This document shows positions 8,995-18,736 of a stretch of 42,674 bases of DNA, piece by piece (the first letter of the stretch is position 1; every line of letters starts with the position of its first letter). The notes beneath the pieces were generated by a model. It was not told the origin of the DNA. It was given only the letters and a program-made list of their open reading frames with translations, and made no database searches. The stretch comes from JBELHJ01 sp042091495. Lineage in GTDB: Bacteria > Bacteroidota > Bacteroidia > Flavobacteriales > Flavobacteriaceae. Both the position numbers and the translations under genes were made by a program. The stretch covers positions 1-42,674 of the forward strand of contig JBELHJ010000016.1 of the NCBI GenBank assembly GCA_042091495.1, read 5' to 3'.

Positions 8995-11743
8995 AAAAAT
9001 TGCCCTGAAATTAATCTTATTTTTTGCTTTCTTTAGTGTCAATGCACAAGGTCTTAAAACCAACGGACAAAATATAGTTGATGAAAACAATAATATTGTT
9101 CAATTAAGAGGTATTGGACTAAGTGGCTGGATGTTACAAGAATGTTACCTGCTAAATGCTTGTGCAGATGGTATTACAACTCAAAACGATATCAAGAAAA
9201 ACTTAACCAGCTTGGTTGGACAAATAGCTACAGATAGTTTTTATAATGACTGGTTAGATAATTATATTACAGAAGACGACATCATTTATATTGCAGAAAG
9301 TGGTTTTAATAGTATCAGGGTACCACTGCACTATAACTTGTTTACATTGCCAATAGAGGAAGAGCCTCTAGAAGGATCAAATACATGGCTAACTAAAGGT
9401 TTCGAATTGTTAGATAATCTGCTTAATTGGTGTGCAAATCATAACATCTACGTTATTCTTGACATGCATGCCACGCCAGGTGGCCAGGGTGTAAATAAAG
9501 AAATATGTGATTTTGACCCAGAAAAACCTTCACTATGGGAAAGTGAATTTAACAAGAGTAAGCTTGTAGCCCTATGGGGTAAAATTGCCGAAAGGTATGC
9601 TAACAATGCATGGATTGGAGGATATGATTTAATAAATGAAACTAATTGGTATTCTGATGGCGCCTATGAATCTGCAAGAACATTTAGTGATGATGTTGAC
9701 CTTTTGTATAATTCAAACAATGATTTAAGAGAGATCTATGGTCAAATTACAACAGCTATCAGAGCTCACGATCAAAATCATATTTTATTTATAGAAGGTA
9801 ATAGTTTTGCCAATAATTTTAATGGTCTATTTCCACCTTGGGACGCCAATATGGTTTATAGTTTTCATAAATATTGGAATTATACTAATGCCTCTGATTT
9901 AGATTGGATTTTATGGGTACGTAACCAATATAATGTACCATTATGGTGTGGAGAATCAGGAGAAAACTCAAATGTATGGTACAGAGATGCTGTACACCTT
10001 TACGAAAACAATAGTGTAGGATGGTCTTGGTGGCCCTTTAAGAAAGTTGAAAGTCAAGCTGGTCCTATAGCTACGAAATCCAATGAAAATTTTAAATCTA
10101 TTGTAAATTACTGGAAAGGTGAAGGTCCGCAACCAAGTATTGAAAATGCTATTGCTGGATTGAATCAACTAAGTCAAGACCTGCTTTATAATGAAGATGA
10201 CACGCACAAAGATGTTATTGATGCATTAATTAGACAACCTTTTGATGATTCTTTAATACCGTTTACAAGTAATGAAATACCAGGTAATGTTTACATGTCT
10301 GACTATGATTTGGGAACGCAAGGCATTGCCTACTATGATAATGATTATGCTGATTATTCATTAGCAACCGGATCATTTGAAGCTTGGAATAAAGGATGGA
10401 CCTACAGAAATGATGGTGTAGATATTGAATCTAACTCAGATGCATCAACCAATGGATATCATTTAGCTCACACCAATAATGGAGAATGGGTAAAACATAC
10501 CGTAACTGTAAATCAGTCTGGATTTTATAACATTAAAATTAAATTTGCCAGTTTAGAAAGTGGAGGGAAAATTAAACTTGAACTTGACGATACTGATATT
10601 ACGGGGCAAGTTAGCTTAATTGGAAGCTCAGGAAACTGGAATTATTTTATTACCAAAACTGTTAAAAATATATATATTGAAGCTGGTACTCAAATTTTAA
10701 AAACATCAATTCTTGGTGATATTACTTACAACTTAAGTCATTTAATTTTTTCACTATCAGAAAATCAATCTTCGGAATTTAAAATCATAGAAGCTGAAAC
10801 AGGTAGCGACGAACAATCTATAGTGGTTACTACCAACCAACCTATCGCTAACGAAACTTTTGACGCTTCAGAATTTACTGTTTATGTGAATAACTCAAGT
10901 GCCACTGTTACATCTGTTGAAAAAGGTACTAACTCAAGTACCCTAATTTTAAATTTAGAAAATCTACTGACTGAAAATGACAATATTACATTAGATTGCA
11001 TATCCAATAGTATTACTTCCTCTTTCGGTGTGGTGCTGGATGACATCAGTAACTTCCCCGTTTTCAATACTATCATTGATCGTAATGATATACCGGGTAT
11101 TATTGAGGCGGAAAATTTTGAAATGCAATCTGGTTTGGAATTAGAAAATTGTTCAGACACCAACGGTGGTCAAAATATTGGATATACTTCACCAGGAGAT
11201 TATGCAGAATATAATGTTAGGGTAAATACAAAAGGTATCTATAACATTAAATCAAGAATTGCTTCAGATGGACAATATGGAAAATTTGGTTTAGTACTTA
11301 TAGATGCCAATCAAAATCAAACAAATCTTGGAAATGTGAATACCATAGCAACCGGAGGTTGGCAAAATTGGTTTACGTTAACGAGTTCAAACCATACACT
11401 TTACCCTGGTTTATATACGCTAAGACTAAATGTAATTGATGGGGGTTTTAATTTAAATTGGATGGATTTTGAACTTGAACAAGAATTAAACACAATCAAT
11501 AATGAATTAGAGGCAGTTGTAGCACCTAATCCTTTCTCCGATCAAATTTTTATTAAAACCAATTCAGGTATTTCAATACAAACTATTAGTATTCTTGATT
11601 ATAATGGAAGAATAATTAAAAATTATAATCATATTAAGAGTCCAAACATTTACATTAATACCACTGAAATATCTAAAGGCGTTTATTTCTTAAAAATTAA
11701 TACAAAAAACAATTATACATACAAAAGGCTGATTAAGAGATAA
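8987..11743 (+). CDS. GH5 glycanase with two CBM6-like domains and T9SS tail
   Basis: This secreted 918-residue enzyme begins with a signal peptide (1-20, ending VNAQ). The GH5 barrel (about 22-380) shows LRGIGLSGWM, VILDMHATPGG, the acid/base motif LINETN (Glu near 218) and the nucleophile motif WCGESGE (Glu near 323). A CBM6-like beta-sandwich (about 435-590) has NGEWVKHTVTV. A short Ig-like segment (about 600-700) follows, then a second CBM6-like domain (about 703-835) with IPGIIEAENF and SPGDYAEYNV, then a T9SS sorting tail (about 845-918) with APNPFSDQI. GH5 is multispecific; in this setting an endo- or exo-beta-glucanase is likely. The start overlaps the end of the GH3 gene by 8 bp. The T9SS tail predicts action outside the cell. 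Confidence 0.9.
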   Translation: MSKKIALKLILFFAFFSVNAQGLKTNGQNIVDENNNIVQLRGIGLSGWMLQECYLLNACADGITTQNDIKKNLTSLVGQIATDSFYNDWLDNYITEDDIIYIAESGFNSIRVPLHYNLFTLPIEEEPLEGSNTWLTKGFELLDNLLNWCANHNIYVILDMHATPGGQGVNKEICDFDPEKPSLWESEFNKSKLVALWGKIAERYANNAWIGGYDLINETNWYSDGAYESARTFSDDVDLLYNSNNDLREIYGQITTAIRAHDQNHILFIEGNSFANNFNGLFPPWDANMVYSFHKYWNYTNASDLDWILWVRNQYNVPLWCGESGENSNVWYRDAVHLYENNSVGWSWWPFKKVESQAGPIATKSNENFKSIVNYWKGEGPQPSIENAIAGLNQLSQDLLYNEDDTHKDVIDALIRQPFDDSLIPFTSNEIPGNVYMSDYDLGTQGIAYYDNDYADYSLATGSFEAWNKGWTYRNDGVDIESNSDASTNGYHLAHTNNGEWVKHTVTVNQSGFYNIKIKFASLESGGKIKLELDDTDITGQVSLIGSSGNWNYFITKTVKNIYIEAGTQILKTSILGDITYNLSHLIFSLSENQSSEFKIIEAETGSDEQSIVVTTNQPIANETFDASEFTVYVNNSSATVTSVEKGTNSSTLILNLENLLTENDNITLDCISNSITSSFGVVLDDISNFPVFNTIIDRNDIPGIIEAENFEMQSGLELENCSDTNGGQNIGYTSPGDYAEYNVRVNTKGIYNIKSRIASDGQYGKFGLVLIDANQNQTNLGNVNTIATGGWQNWFTLTSSNHTLYPGLYTLRLNVIDGGFNLNWMDFELEQELNTINNELEAVVAPNPFSDQIFIKTNSGISIQTISILDYNGRIIKNYNHIKSPNIYINTTEISKGVYFLKINTKNNYTYKRLIKR

Positions 11744-11768
11744 TTGAGTATATTCAATAAAAAAAACA

Positions 11769-14700
11769 ATGAAAAACCTATACGTTATCATTTTTTTTAC
11801 CTTTTGTTTTCAATTAGCTATTGCTCAAACGATCAGGATTAATGAAGTAGTTTCATCGAATTCAGAATATTTTGACAGCTTTGGAGAAACCCCAGACTGG
11901 ATTGAATTATACAACTACGGTAGTGAATCTGTTAATCTTTTGGATTGGGGTATTACTGATGATATTGAGGAAATTTATAAATGGAAATTCCCTGAGATAA
12001 CCGTCAACCCTAATGAATATTTATTGTTATGGTGTTCTGGAAAAGATATTAGAAATGTCTCAACTTTTAGAACTCTAGTAAACCAAGGTGATATTTTTAA
12101 ATATACAGTTCCCTATGAACAACCTGACCCTTCTTGGAACACATTAGCTTTTGATGACGAAGACTGGTTAAGTGGCGCCTCTGGTTTTGGCTATGACGAT
12201 GGTGACGATGCTACATTTATTCCACAAGGTACTACCTCTGCGTTGGTAAGAAGAAAATTTAATATCAATGATGTTGATAAGCTTAACGAACTTTTTCTAG
12301 ATATTGATTTTGACGATGGATTTGTAGCCTATATAAACGGCATTGAAATTTCGAGATACAATGTAAATGGTGTGCCACCCAGTTTTAATGGCGGAACTAA
12401 TACAGATCATGAAGCAAAAATGTATAATGGAGGCCTTCCAGATCGGTTTCCTGTAAATGATTTTAAAAATATTATAACTAATGGCGAAAATGTACTAGCT
12501 ATTGAAATACACAATGTAAGTGAGTGGTCCTCGGATTTAACACTCATTCCTTTCCTTTCAGCATCATACAACACTGGTACCTCTGAAGGAGTTAATCCTC
12601 CTGAAATTTTAAATTTAACCAACAGTAGTATTTTCCATACCAATTTTAAAATTTCTGCTTCTGGTGAAACTATTCGTTTAACTGATAATCAAAATAATAT
12701 TATTGACGAATTAGAACTTAGTGAAATGAAATCAAACATTTCCACGGGAGTTTTTAATGATGAAATTAAGTTTTTTATAGATCCAACTCCGCTTTATCAA
12801 AATAATTCAACAGCGTACGATGGTATTTTACTTAATTCTAACATAACCTTTAATCATGATGGAGGGCCGGTCTCACAAAGCTTTAATTTAGAATTATCAA
12901 ACCCTACAAATGATGCTATTATCAGATACACAACAGATAAGACTGAGCCCAATTCTAATTCAGCCATTTATAACAGTCCCATTCCCATTTCGGAAACTTC
13001 TGTAGTTAGAGCGGCTTTGTTTAAACCAGGATTTATTTCATCATTCTCGACATCTAAATCATATATATTTAATACCAATCATCAAATTGACATAATTTCG
13101 ATGGTTACAGATCCTTACAACTTTTTTGATAATGATTACGGTATTTATGTTTTAGGTGATGATTACCAAAATGGTGACCCCTATTTTGGAGCTAATTTTT
13201 GGGAAGATTGGGAACGGCCTGTTCATGTCTCGTTTTTTGATCATGATAAAAATCAACAAGTAAGCTTTAATGCGGGGACTAAAATATTTGGAGGCTGGAG
13301 TCGTGGACAAAATGAACAACGCTCTTTTTCATTTTTTGCAAGAAGTCAATATGGTGATTCTGAATTTAAATATCCTTTATTCGATGAGCTCCCTTATAAC
13401 TCTTATCAAAACTTTATTCTTAGAAACTCAGGACAGGATTGGATGCGATCTTCTATACATGATGCTGCATTAACAAGTCTTATGAGAGGTTCTGGTCTTG
13501 AATTTTTGGAACATAATCCTGCAGCTACATATATTAATGGAGAATACTGGGGGGTTTATAACATGAGAGAGAAACTAAACGAACATACTATTGCTGCAAA
13601 GTTTAATCTTGATCCTGACGATATTACCATTCTTGAAGCAGAAGGCATTATTGTTCAAGGTGATAATTCTGAGTACCTTCAGCTAATTGATTATGTTTCA
13701 AATTCCGATTTAAGAAGTAACATTAATTTTCAATATGTAGTTGATCGCGTTGACCTTAAAAATTACGCACTTTATCAAGCTACTCAAATTTATTTTAACA
13801 ATTGGGATTGGCCAGGTAACAATATTAAATTTTGGACTCATCCTGAAGGCAAATGGCGCTGGTTTTTGTATGATACCGATTTTGGTTTTGGAGCCCCATG
13901 GGAAGTAGGATGGTTTAATGATGGTACCACTGATGATTATCAAGACAATACTTTGAATCATGCTCTAGAACCTAATGGTCCAGGCTGGCCCAACCCGCCA
14001 TGGTCTACGCAACTTTTTAGAGCATTAATTACAAATATGAATTTTAGAAATCAATTTATAAACCGCTATGCAGATGAATTGAATTCAAGATTTTTATATG
14101 AAAATGTAGCAACACACCTAGAAACCATTTATCAGAAAATTGCACCAGAACTTGAAGCGCAAACTGCCAGATGGAAAGATTATGCGTGGGATGAATGTGG
14201 CCCCTGTGAAAGCAGTAACGCTAGAATGTATGTGGACGCCATGAAATATTATGCGCAAAATAGACCATATCATGCTAAAGAGCATCTTAAAGCACGTTTT
14301 AATTTGCCTAATACCCATGAAGTTACTTTGATTAATGATACCCCAGAAAGAGGTCATATTATTCTTAATGACAACTTAAATATTGAGCAATTAGAATGGA
14401 AAGGTGATTATTTTGAAACCGTTCCAATCACATTAAAGGCTCAAGAAAAATTGGGTTATGAGTTTTCCCACTGGACCTATAAAAATTCTACCTGGTCTGA
14501 TCAAGAAATTTTAATTGCTCTTGATAATGCAGAAACTATTGAAGCTCATTTTATAAATTCTTCAATTTCAGAGGCCATTGTCATTAACGAAATCAATTAT
14601 AATTCTCCTGATGATTTTGATCCTGATGATTGGATTGAACTCTACAATCCCAATAGTGAAAGTTTAGATCTATCCAATTGGATGATTAAAGACGATGATG

Positions 14701-15299
14701 ATACTCATGTGTACACAATCCCTCAAAATACAAGTATTGTAGCTGAAGGTTATCTAATTATTGTGAGAGATGCTTTAAAATTTGAAGCGCTATTTCCCAA
14801 TATTTCTTTTATTGGTGAATTGGGTTACGGACTTGGTGGTGGTGGAGATCAAGTACGTTTATTTGATGCCAATGAAAATCTTGTTGATTTTGTGGAATAT
14901 GATGATAAAACACCATGGCCAGAATGTGCTGATGGAAATGGGTATAGTCTAGAACTCAATGCTTGGAATTCTGATAATGAATTAGCAGAGAGCTGGGCTT
15001 GTGTAAATGAATATGGTAGTCCAGGAAGAGAAAATATTTTTGTATTAAGTAAAGATTCTAATGAAGACTATAAAATTTCACTAAGGAATAATCCTGTTAA
15101 TGATATCATAGAAATTTTAACACCTGATAATAATACTAATTTAAACCATACGATTTATGATTTGACTGGCAAGTATGTATTAGAGGCTTTTAATACAAAT
15201 AAAATTAATGTCTCCAAATTATCAAGTGGAATCTATATTTTAGTTGTAAAAAACGAATTACTCAATACCAAATCTATTCATAAATTTATCAAAGAATAA
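11769..15299 (+). CDS. CotH-kinase-like secreted protein with lamin-tail domains
   Basis: This is a 1176-residue multidomain exported protein. In order: signal peptide (1-19, ending IAQ); the first half of a lamin-tail domain (about 20-100, PDWIELYN); an inserted jelly-roll of about 150 residues (ASGFGYDDGDD, DDGFVAYINGIEISR); the second half of that lamin-tail domain (about 290-350, HTNFKISASGE). A chitobiase-type beta domain (about 360-435) comes next, then the CotH kinase-like core (about 470-800). The core contains NNWDWPGNN (about 677-685) and LYDTDFGFG (about 698-706), matching the metal/ATP-site pattern of CotH. An InlB-repeat-like segment (about 855-930), a second lamin-tail domain (about 937-1085) and a T9SS tail finish it. 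CotH of spore formers phosphorylates coat proteins; the role in Bacteroidota is not established. It sits within the glycan operon, 25 bp after GH5. Confidence 0.85.
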   Translation: MKNLYVIIFFTFCFQLAIAQTIRINEVVSSNSEYFDSFGETPDWIELYNYGSESVNLLDWGITDDIEEIYKWKFPEITVNPNEYLLLWCSGKDIRNVSTFRTLVNQGDIFKYTVPYEQPDPSWNTLAFDDEDWLSGASGFGYDDGDDATFIPQGTTSALVRRKFNINDVDKLNELFLDIDFDDGFVAYINGIEISRYNVNGVPPSFNGGTNTDHEAKMYNGGLPDRFPVNDFKNIITNGENVLAIEIHNVSEWSSDLTLIPFLSASYNTGTSEGVNPPEILNLTNSSIFHTNFKISASGETIRLTDNQNNIIDELELSEMKSNISTGVFNDEIKFFIDPTPLYQNNSTAYDGILLNSNITFNHDGGPVSQSFNLELSNPTNDAIIRYTTDKTEPNSNSAIYNSPIPISETSVVRAALFKPGFISSFSTSKSYIFNTNHQIDIISMVTDPYNFFDNDYGIYVLGDDYQNGDPYFGANFWEDWERPVHVSFFDHDKNQQVSFNAGTKIFGGWSRGQNEQRSFSFFARSQYGDSEFKYPLFDELPYNSYQNFILRNSGQDWMRSSIHDAALTSLMRGSGLEFLEHNPAATYINGEYWGVYNMREKLNEHTIAAKFNLDPDDITILEAEGIIVQGDNSEYLQLIDYVSNSDLRSNINFQYVVDRVDLKNYALYQATQIYFNNWDWPGNNIKFWTHPEGKWRWFLYDTDFGFGAPWEVGWFNDGTTDDYQDNTLNHALEPNGPGWPNPPWSTQLFRALITNMNFRNQFINRYADELNSRFLYENVATHLETIYQKIAPELEAQTARWKDYAWDECGPCESSNARMYVDAMKYYAQNRPYHAKEHLKARFNLPNTHEVTLINDTPERGHIILNDNLNIEQLEWKGDYFETVPITLKAQEKLGYEFSHWTYKNSTWSDQEILIALDNAETIEAHFINSSISEAIVINEINYNSPDDFDPDDWIELYNPNSESLDLSNWMIKDDDDTHVYTIPQNTSIVAEGYLIIVRDALKFEALFPNISFIGELGYGLGGGGDQVRLFDANENLVDFVEYDDKTPWPECADGNGYSLELNAWNSDNELAESWACVNEYGSPGRENIFVLSKDSNEDYKISLRNNPVNDIIEILTPDNNTNLNHTIYDLTGKYVLEAFNTNKINVSKLSSGIYILVVKNELLNTKSIHKFIKE

Positions 15300-15321
15300 C
15301 CAGCATAAAACCAAAACTAAA

Positions 15322-16602
15322 ATGAAAAATTTATATGTGATTCTTTTACTTTTATCAAGCCTTGGACACAGTCAGATTATCATTAACGAAATCAATTATA
15401 ACTCTTCTGATGATTTTAATCCTGATGATTGGATTGAACTCTACAATCCTACTGAGAATTCAGTTGATCTTTCAAACTGGACTGTAATAGATGAGAATCA
15501 AGACAATGATAATACTCCATTCGTTATTCCTCAAAATACCACTTTAGATGCTAATGGCTATTTGGTTATAACTAAAGACTCTAGCCTTTTTACTACTCTT
15601 TTCCCCAATGTTACCAATTTCATAGGTGATATCGGATTTGGACTGAGTGGAAGTGGCGACCAGATTAAATTATTTAATAGTAATAATGTCTTAATTGATT
15701 TTGTGGAGTACGATGATAAAGCACCATGGCCAATTTGCGCCGACGGAAATGGAGCCAGTTTGGAATTAATCCTTTATGATTCTGATAATACGCTACCTGA
15801 AAGTTGGCAGTGCGGTTTAATTCATGGAAGTCCTGGAGCTGAAAATGGGAGTGGGGATTTAAATACTAATAATATAGTAATCAACGAAATCAATTATAAT
15901 TCTTCTGATAATTTTAATCCTGATGACTGGATTGAACTTTATAACCCTAATAGTACTTCAGTAGATCTATCTAACTGGACTATAATTGACAGAAATGAAG
16001 ACAATGATAACATCCCATTTATAATTCCTCAAAATACCACTTTGGAAGCAAATAGCTATTTGGTTATTGCTAAAGACTCTAATCTTTTTAGTTCAGTTTT
16101 TCCAAATGTTACCAATTTCATAGGTGATATTGGATACGGACTTAGTGGAGGTGGAGACCAGATCAAGTTATTTGACGCTAATGAAATCTTAATTGATTTT
16201 GTGGAATATGATGACGAATCGCCTTGGCCACTTTGTGCTGACGGTAACGGACCTACTTTGGAACTAATAGATTATAACTCTGATAACACACTGCCTGAAA
16301 GTTGGCAATGTGGTTTGACCCATGGTAGTCCTGGGGCATTAAATGGCAGTGGATTGAGTAACCCAAAAAATAATATAGCAAATATTGAAATCTTTCCTAA
16401 CCCAGTTAATCATAAATTAGAATTAAATGGGGAGCTTAATGGCGATTTTTTGATAACAATTTATGATGTCTCAGCTAAGAGAATCCTGAGCATAAAAAAC
16501 TCTAAATTGATTGACATCTCTCACTTAAATAAGGGATTTTATTTTTTAAACCTGTCATCTAATAATCAACTTATTAAAACCTTAAAATTTATCAAGCAAT
16601 AA
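15322..16602 (+). CDS. Secreted protein with two tandem lamin-tail domains and T9SS tail
   Basis: This 426-residue exported protein has a signal peptide (1-16, beginning MKNLYVIL), two near-identical lamin-tail domains (about 18-175 and 184-340) and a T9SS tail (about 350-426, IFPNPVNHKLEL). Each lamin-tail copy starts with INEINYNSSD and contains DDWIELYNP, LSNWT, GDQIKLF and LIDFVEYDD. They are closely related to the second lamin-tail domain of the preceding CotH-like protein. No catalytic domain is present. Lamin-tail domains in bacterial surface proteins are thought to bind ligands or membranes, but the partner is unknown. The gene follows the CotH-like gene by 22 bp and begins with almost the same signal peptide, so it may have arisen from it by duplication and internal loss. 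Confidence 0.88.
   Translation: MKNLYVILLLLSSLGHSQIIINEINYNSSDDFNPDDWIELYNPTENSVDLSNWTVIDENQDNDNTPFVIPQNTTLDANGYLVITKDSSLFTTLFPNVTNFIGDIGFGLSGSGDQIKLFNSNNVLIDFVEYDDKAPWPICADGNGASLELILYDSDNTLPESWQCGLIHGSPGAENGSGDLNTNNIVINEINYNSSDNFNPDDWIELYNPNSTSVDLSNWTIIDRNEDNDNIPFIIPQNTTLEANSYLVIAKDSNLFSSVFPNVTNFIGDIGYGLSGGGDQIKLFDANEILIDFVEYDDESPWPLCADGNGPTLELIDYNSDNTLPESWQCGLTHGSPGALNGSGLSNPKNNIANIEIFPNPVNHKLELNGELNGDFLITIYDVSAKRILSIKNSKLIDISHLNKGFYFLNLSSNNQLIKTLKFIKQ
15376..16345 (+). repeat. Intragenic tandem duplication of a lamin-tail unit
   Basis: Two copies of a unit with a period of 498 bp (166 codons) lie in tandem. The Asn codon of the INEINYN motif is at 15385 in one and 15883 in the other. DNA identity is high, including long near-exact runs such as cgaaatcaattataa and gatgattttgtggaatatgat-like stretches. 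A third, slightly more distant copy lies in the CotH-like gene from about 14580, where the same Asn codon is at 14586. Confidence 0.85.
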
Positions 16603-16615
16603 TTAAAATCTATAT

Positions 16616-18022
16616 ATGGCTATCAAACCATTTCTAACATTATACTTTATAATTAATTTATATGGTTTTTATAGTCTTAGAGCTCAAAATAGTCCACCTA
16701 ATTTCATTGTAATAGTAGCAGACGATCAAGGCTGGAATGGCACCTCGGTTGCCATGTCAAAGGGAAATCCGTTATCTAAAAGTGATTTCTACGAAACACC
16801 TAATCTTGAGTTACTAGCTAAACAAGGAATGTGCTTTTCCAATGCGTATGCTGCAGCACCAGTTTGTGCACCAAGCAGATACAGTATCCAAACAGGACAA
16901 ACTCCAGCTAGATTACAAATGATACGGGTAGGTATGAGTACATCACATATTAATCATGAGCAATTACAAACCATACCCAAAACATTAAAATCCATAAATT
17001 CTAATTATAAAACAGCTCATTTTGGGAAATGGGGTATGGATAGTCATCCCAGTGTATTTGGTTATGATATTAGTGATGGTGCTACCAAAAATAAAGATGG
17101 TATTTTCACTAATAAACCAGACCAATGGGTTGTAAAGCCATCTGACGATCCAAAACAAATATTTAGTATTACCGAAAGAGCAGTAAGTTTTATAGACACA
17201 GCAAAAGAACAGCCTTTCTATGTTCAAATCTCACATTACGCCATTCACTCTAATTTAATTGCTACGCAAAACAGTATCCAGAAATTTGAAAATAAACCCA
17301 TTGGTAAAACGCATAATAATATAGGATTAGCAGCAATGACCATGGATTTAGACCAAAGCATAGGCATACTTATAAAAACTTTAAAAGCTAATAACCTTTA
17401 TGAAAACACTTACATTATTTACACCTCAGATAACGGTTCTGTTCCTATAATTAGACCTAGAAGGAAATATCCAAAAAGTTATAATTACCCCTTACAACGA
17501 GGCAAATGGGATGCTATGGAAGGGGGGATTCGCGTTCCGTTAATCGTATGTGGTCCAAAGGTTAAAAAAGGGACCTACTCAAGTATTCCGGTTTCTAGTG
17601 TAGATTTTCTGTCAACCATAATGCATTTAGCAGGTAAAAAAGATAAGCAGAGTGAATTAATAGATGGTGGAAGTTTCAAACATTTATTATTCAAAAACAA
17701 TCAAAAAACTGTAAAAAGAAAAACAGAAGGCTTAATTTTTCATGTCCCTTATAAAAATGGTATTGCTTTAAATAGGCCACATTCTGCCATAATTAAAAAC
17801 GGATATAAACTTATCACGTTTCATGACAACAATGAAAAGGCACTTTTTAAAATCAATAGTGATATTTCTGAGTCCAATAACCTCGTAAATTCTCACAAAA
17901 AAGAGACAAAAAAATTAAGTGAAATTTTAGATCATTATCTAATTCAAGTAAAAGCTCCAAAGTGGCAGCCTGGAATTACATGGAAAAATAAAAGCTTAAA
18001 AAATATAAATTCTTTCCACTAA
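16616..18022 (+). CDS. Type I sulfatase (S1 family)
   Basis: This 468-residue exported sulfatase has a signal peptide (1-24, ending LRAQN), the metal-binding pair in VADDQGW (Asp36, Asp37) and the formylglycine signature CAPSR with Cys84 as the residue to be modified. It also shows the conserved HFGKWGMDSHP segment, a second metal site YTSDNGS (Asp272, Asn273) and RGGKWDAMEGGIRVP-like sequence after it. It removes sulfate esters and needs a formylglycine-generating (anaerobic-type or FGE) partner encoded elsewhere. It has no T9SS tail or lipobox and is therefore probably periplasmic. It is 13 bp after the lamin-tail gene and closes the + strand run of block A. Laminarin is not sulfated, so this gene suggests a second or decorated substrate. 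The substrate class within S1 cannot be assigned by eye. Confidence 0.93.
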   Translation: MAIKPFLTLYFIINLYGFYSLRAQNSPPNFIVIVADDQGWNGTSVAMSKGNPLSKSDFYETPNLELLAKQGMCFSNAYAAAPVCAPSRYSIQTGQTPARLQMIRVGMSTSHINHEQLQTIPKTLKSINSNYKTAHFGKWGMDSHPSVFGYDISDGATKNKDGIFTNKPDQWVVKPSDDPKQIFSITERAVSFIDTAKEQPFYVQISHYAIHSNLIATQNSIQKFENKPIGKTHNNIGLAAMTMDLDQSIGILIKTLKANNLYENTYIIYTSDNGSVPIIRPRRKYPKSYNYPLQRGKWDAMEGGIRVPLIVCGPKVKKGTYSSIPVSSVDFLSTIMHLAGKKDKQSELIDGGSFKHLLFKNNQKTVKRKTEGLIFHVPYKNGIALNRPHSAIIKNGYKLITFHDNNEKALFKINSDISESNNLVNSHKKETKKLSEILDHYLIQVKAPKWQPGITWKNKSLKNINSFH

Positions 18023-18084
18023 AAGTTAACCATCCATTTTCTTAAATCAATTTTAATTACCTTTAATAAAACAACTGTCTAATT

Positions 18085-18735
18085 ATGAGGTATTTAAAAA
18101 TTATATTTTTTGCACTACTACTATTTCCATTTGCTACTAATGCACAAATCATATTTGGCGAAAATGCTAAATTTTACAATAGTTACAATAATCCAACAGA
18201 AGAGCAATTTGTGGGTGCTTCTTGGAAAGATGGCACTATCGTATTAAATGATGATTCTGAAATTACTGGTGATGTAAGAGGTTACACTTACAGAGGTTCA
18301 GATATAAATTCGTTCAGATACCGAAAAATGAAAGGCGAAAAAGCCCAAACCATTAAAGCAGCCGATTGTAAGCTAATTTTATATGATGATTTAAGAATCA
18401 TATCATTACCCAAAAACCTAAAAAAAATGTCAGGCAAAAAGCGTTTTTTTGTGGCTATGTTGTTGGGCGAACATCTTACTATTTTTCAAGATCCTGATGC
18501 CAACACCGCCTCATCTGGTAGTAATGAAATTATTCTTAATGAAGGACAAATGCTCAACTTTTTAGCACTAAAAGATGGAGAAGTATCAAAACTTACCAAA
18601 ATGAACTTTAGGAAACAAATTAAAAAGCTTTGTAGTGACAATGCAGCATGGGTTACTAAAAGTGCTGACAAAAAATGGTTGAAGTATGACAACATGTATG
18701 AAATAGCTGCCTTTTACAATGCCTCTAAAGAATAA
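18085..18735 (+). CDS. Secreted protein of unknown function
   Basis: I do not recognise this 216-residue protein. A clear signal peptide (1-21, ending TNAQ) precedes a mixed region rich in Lys and Asp. It contains WKDGTIVLNDDSEITGDV (about 47-64), a segment of the kind found in small secreted Bacteroidota proteins where a stored gene product is described by beta-strands. The C-terminal half has a KQIKKLCSDN helix. No lipobox or T9SS tail is present. It is separated from the sulfatase by 62 bp with no visible terminator, and its stop codon is followed after 1 bp by the stop of the convergent GH16 gene. It may be a housekeeping-type envelope protein unrelated to the glycan genes. Confidence 0.75.
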   Translation: MRYLKIIFFALLLFPFATNAQIIFGENAKFYNSYNNPTEEQFVGASWKDGTIVLNDDSEITGDVRGYTYRGSDINSFRYRKMKGEKAQTIKAADCKLILYDDLRIISLPKNLKKMSGKKRFFVAMLLGEHLTIFQDPDANTASSGSNEIILNEGQMLNFLALKDGEVSKLTKMNFRKQIKKLCSDNAAWVTKSADKKWLKYDNMYEIAAFYNASKE

Positions 18736-18736
18736 G

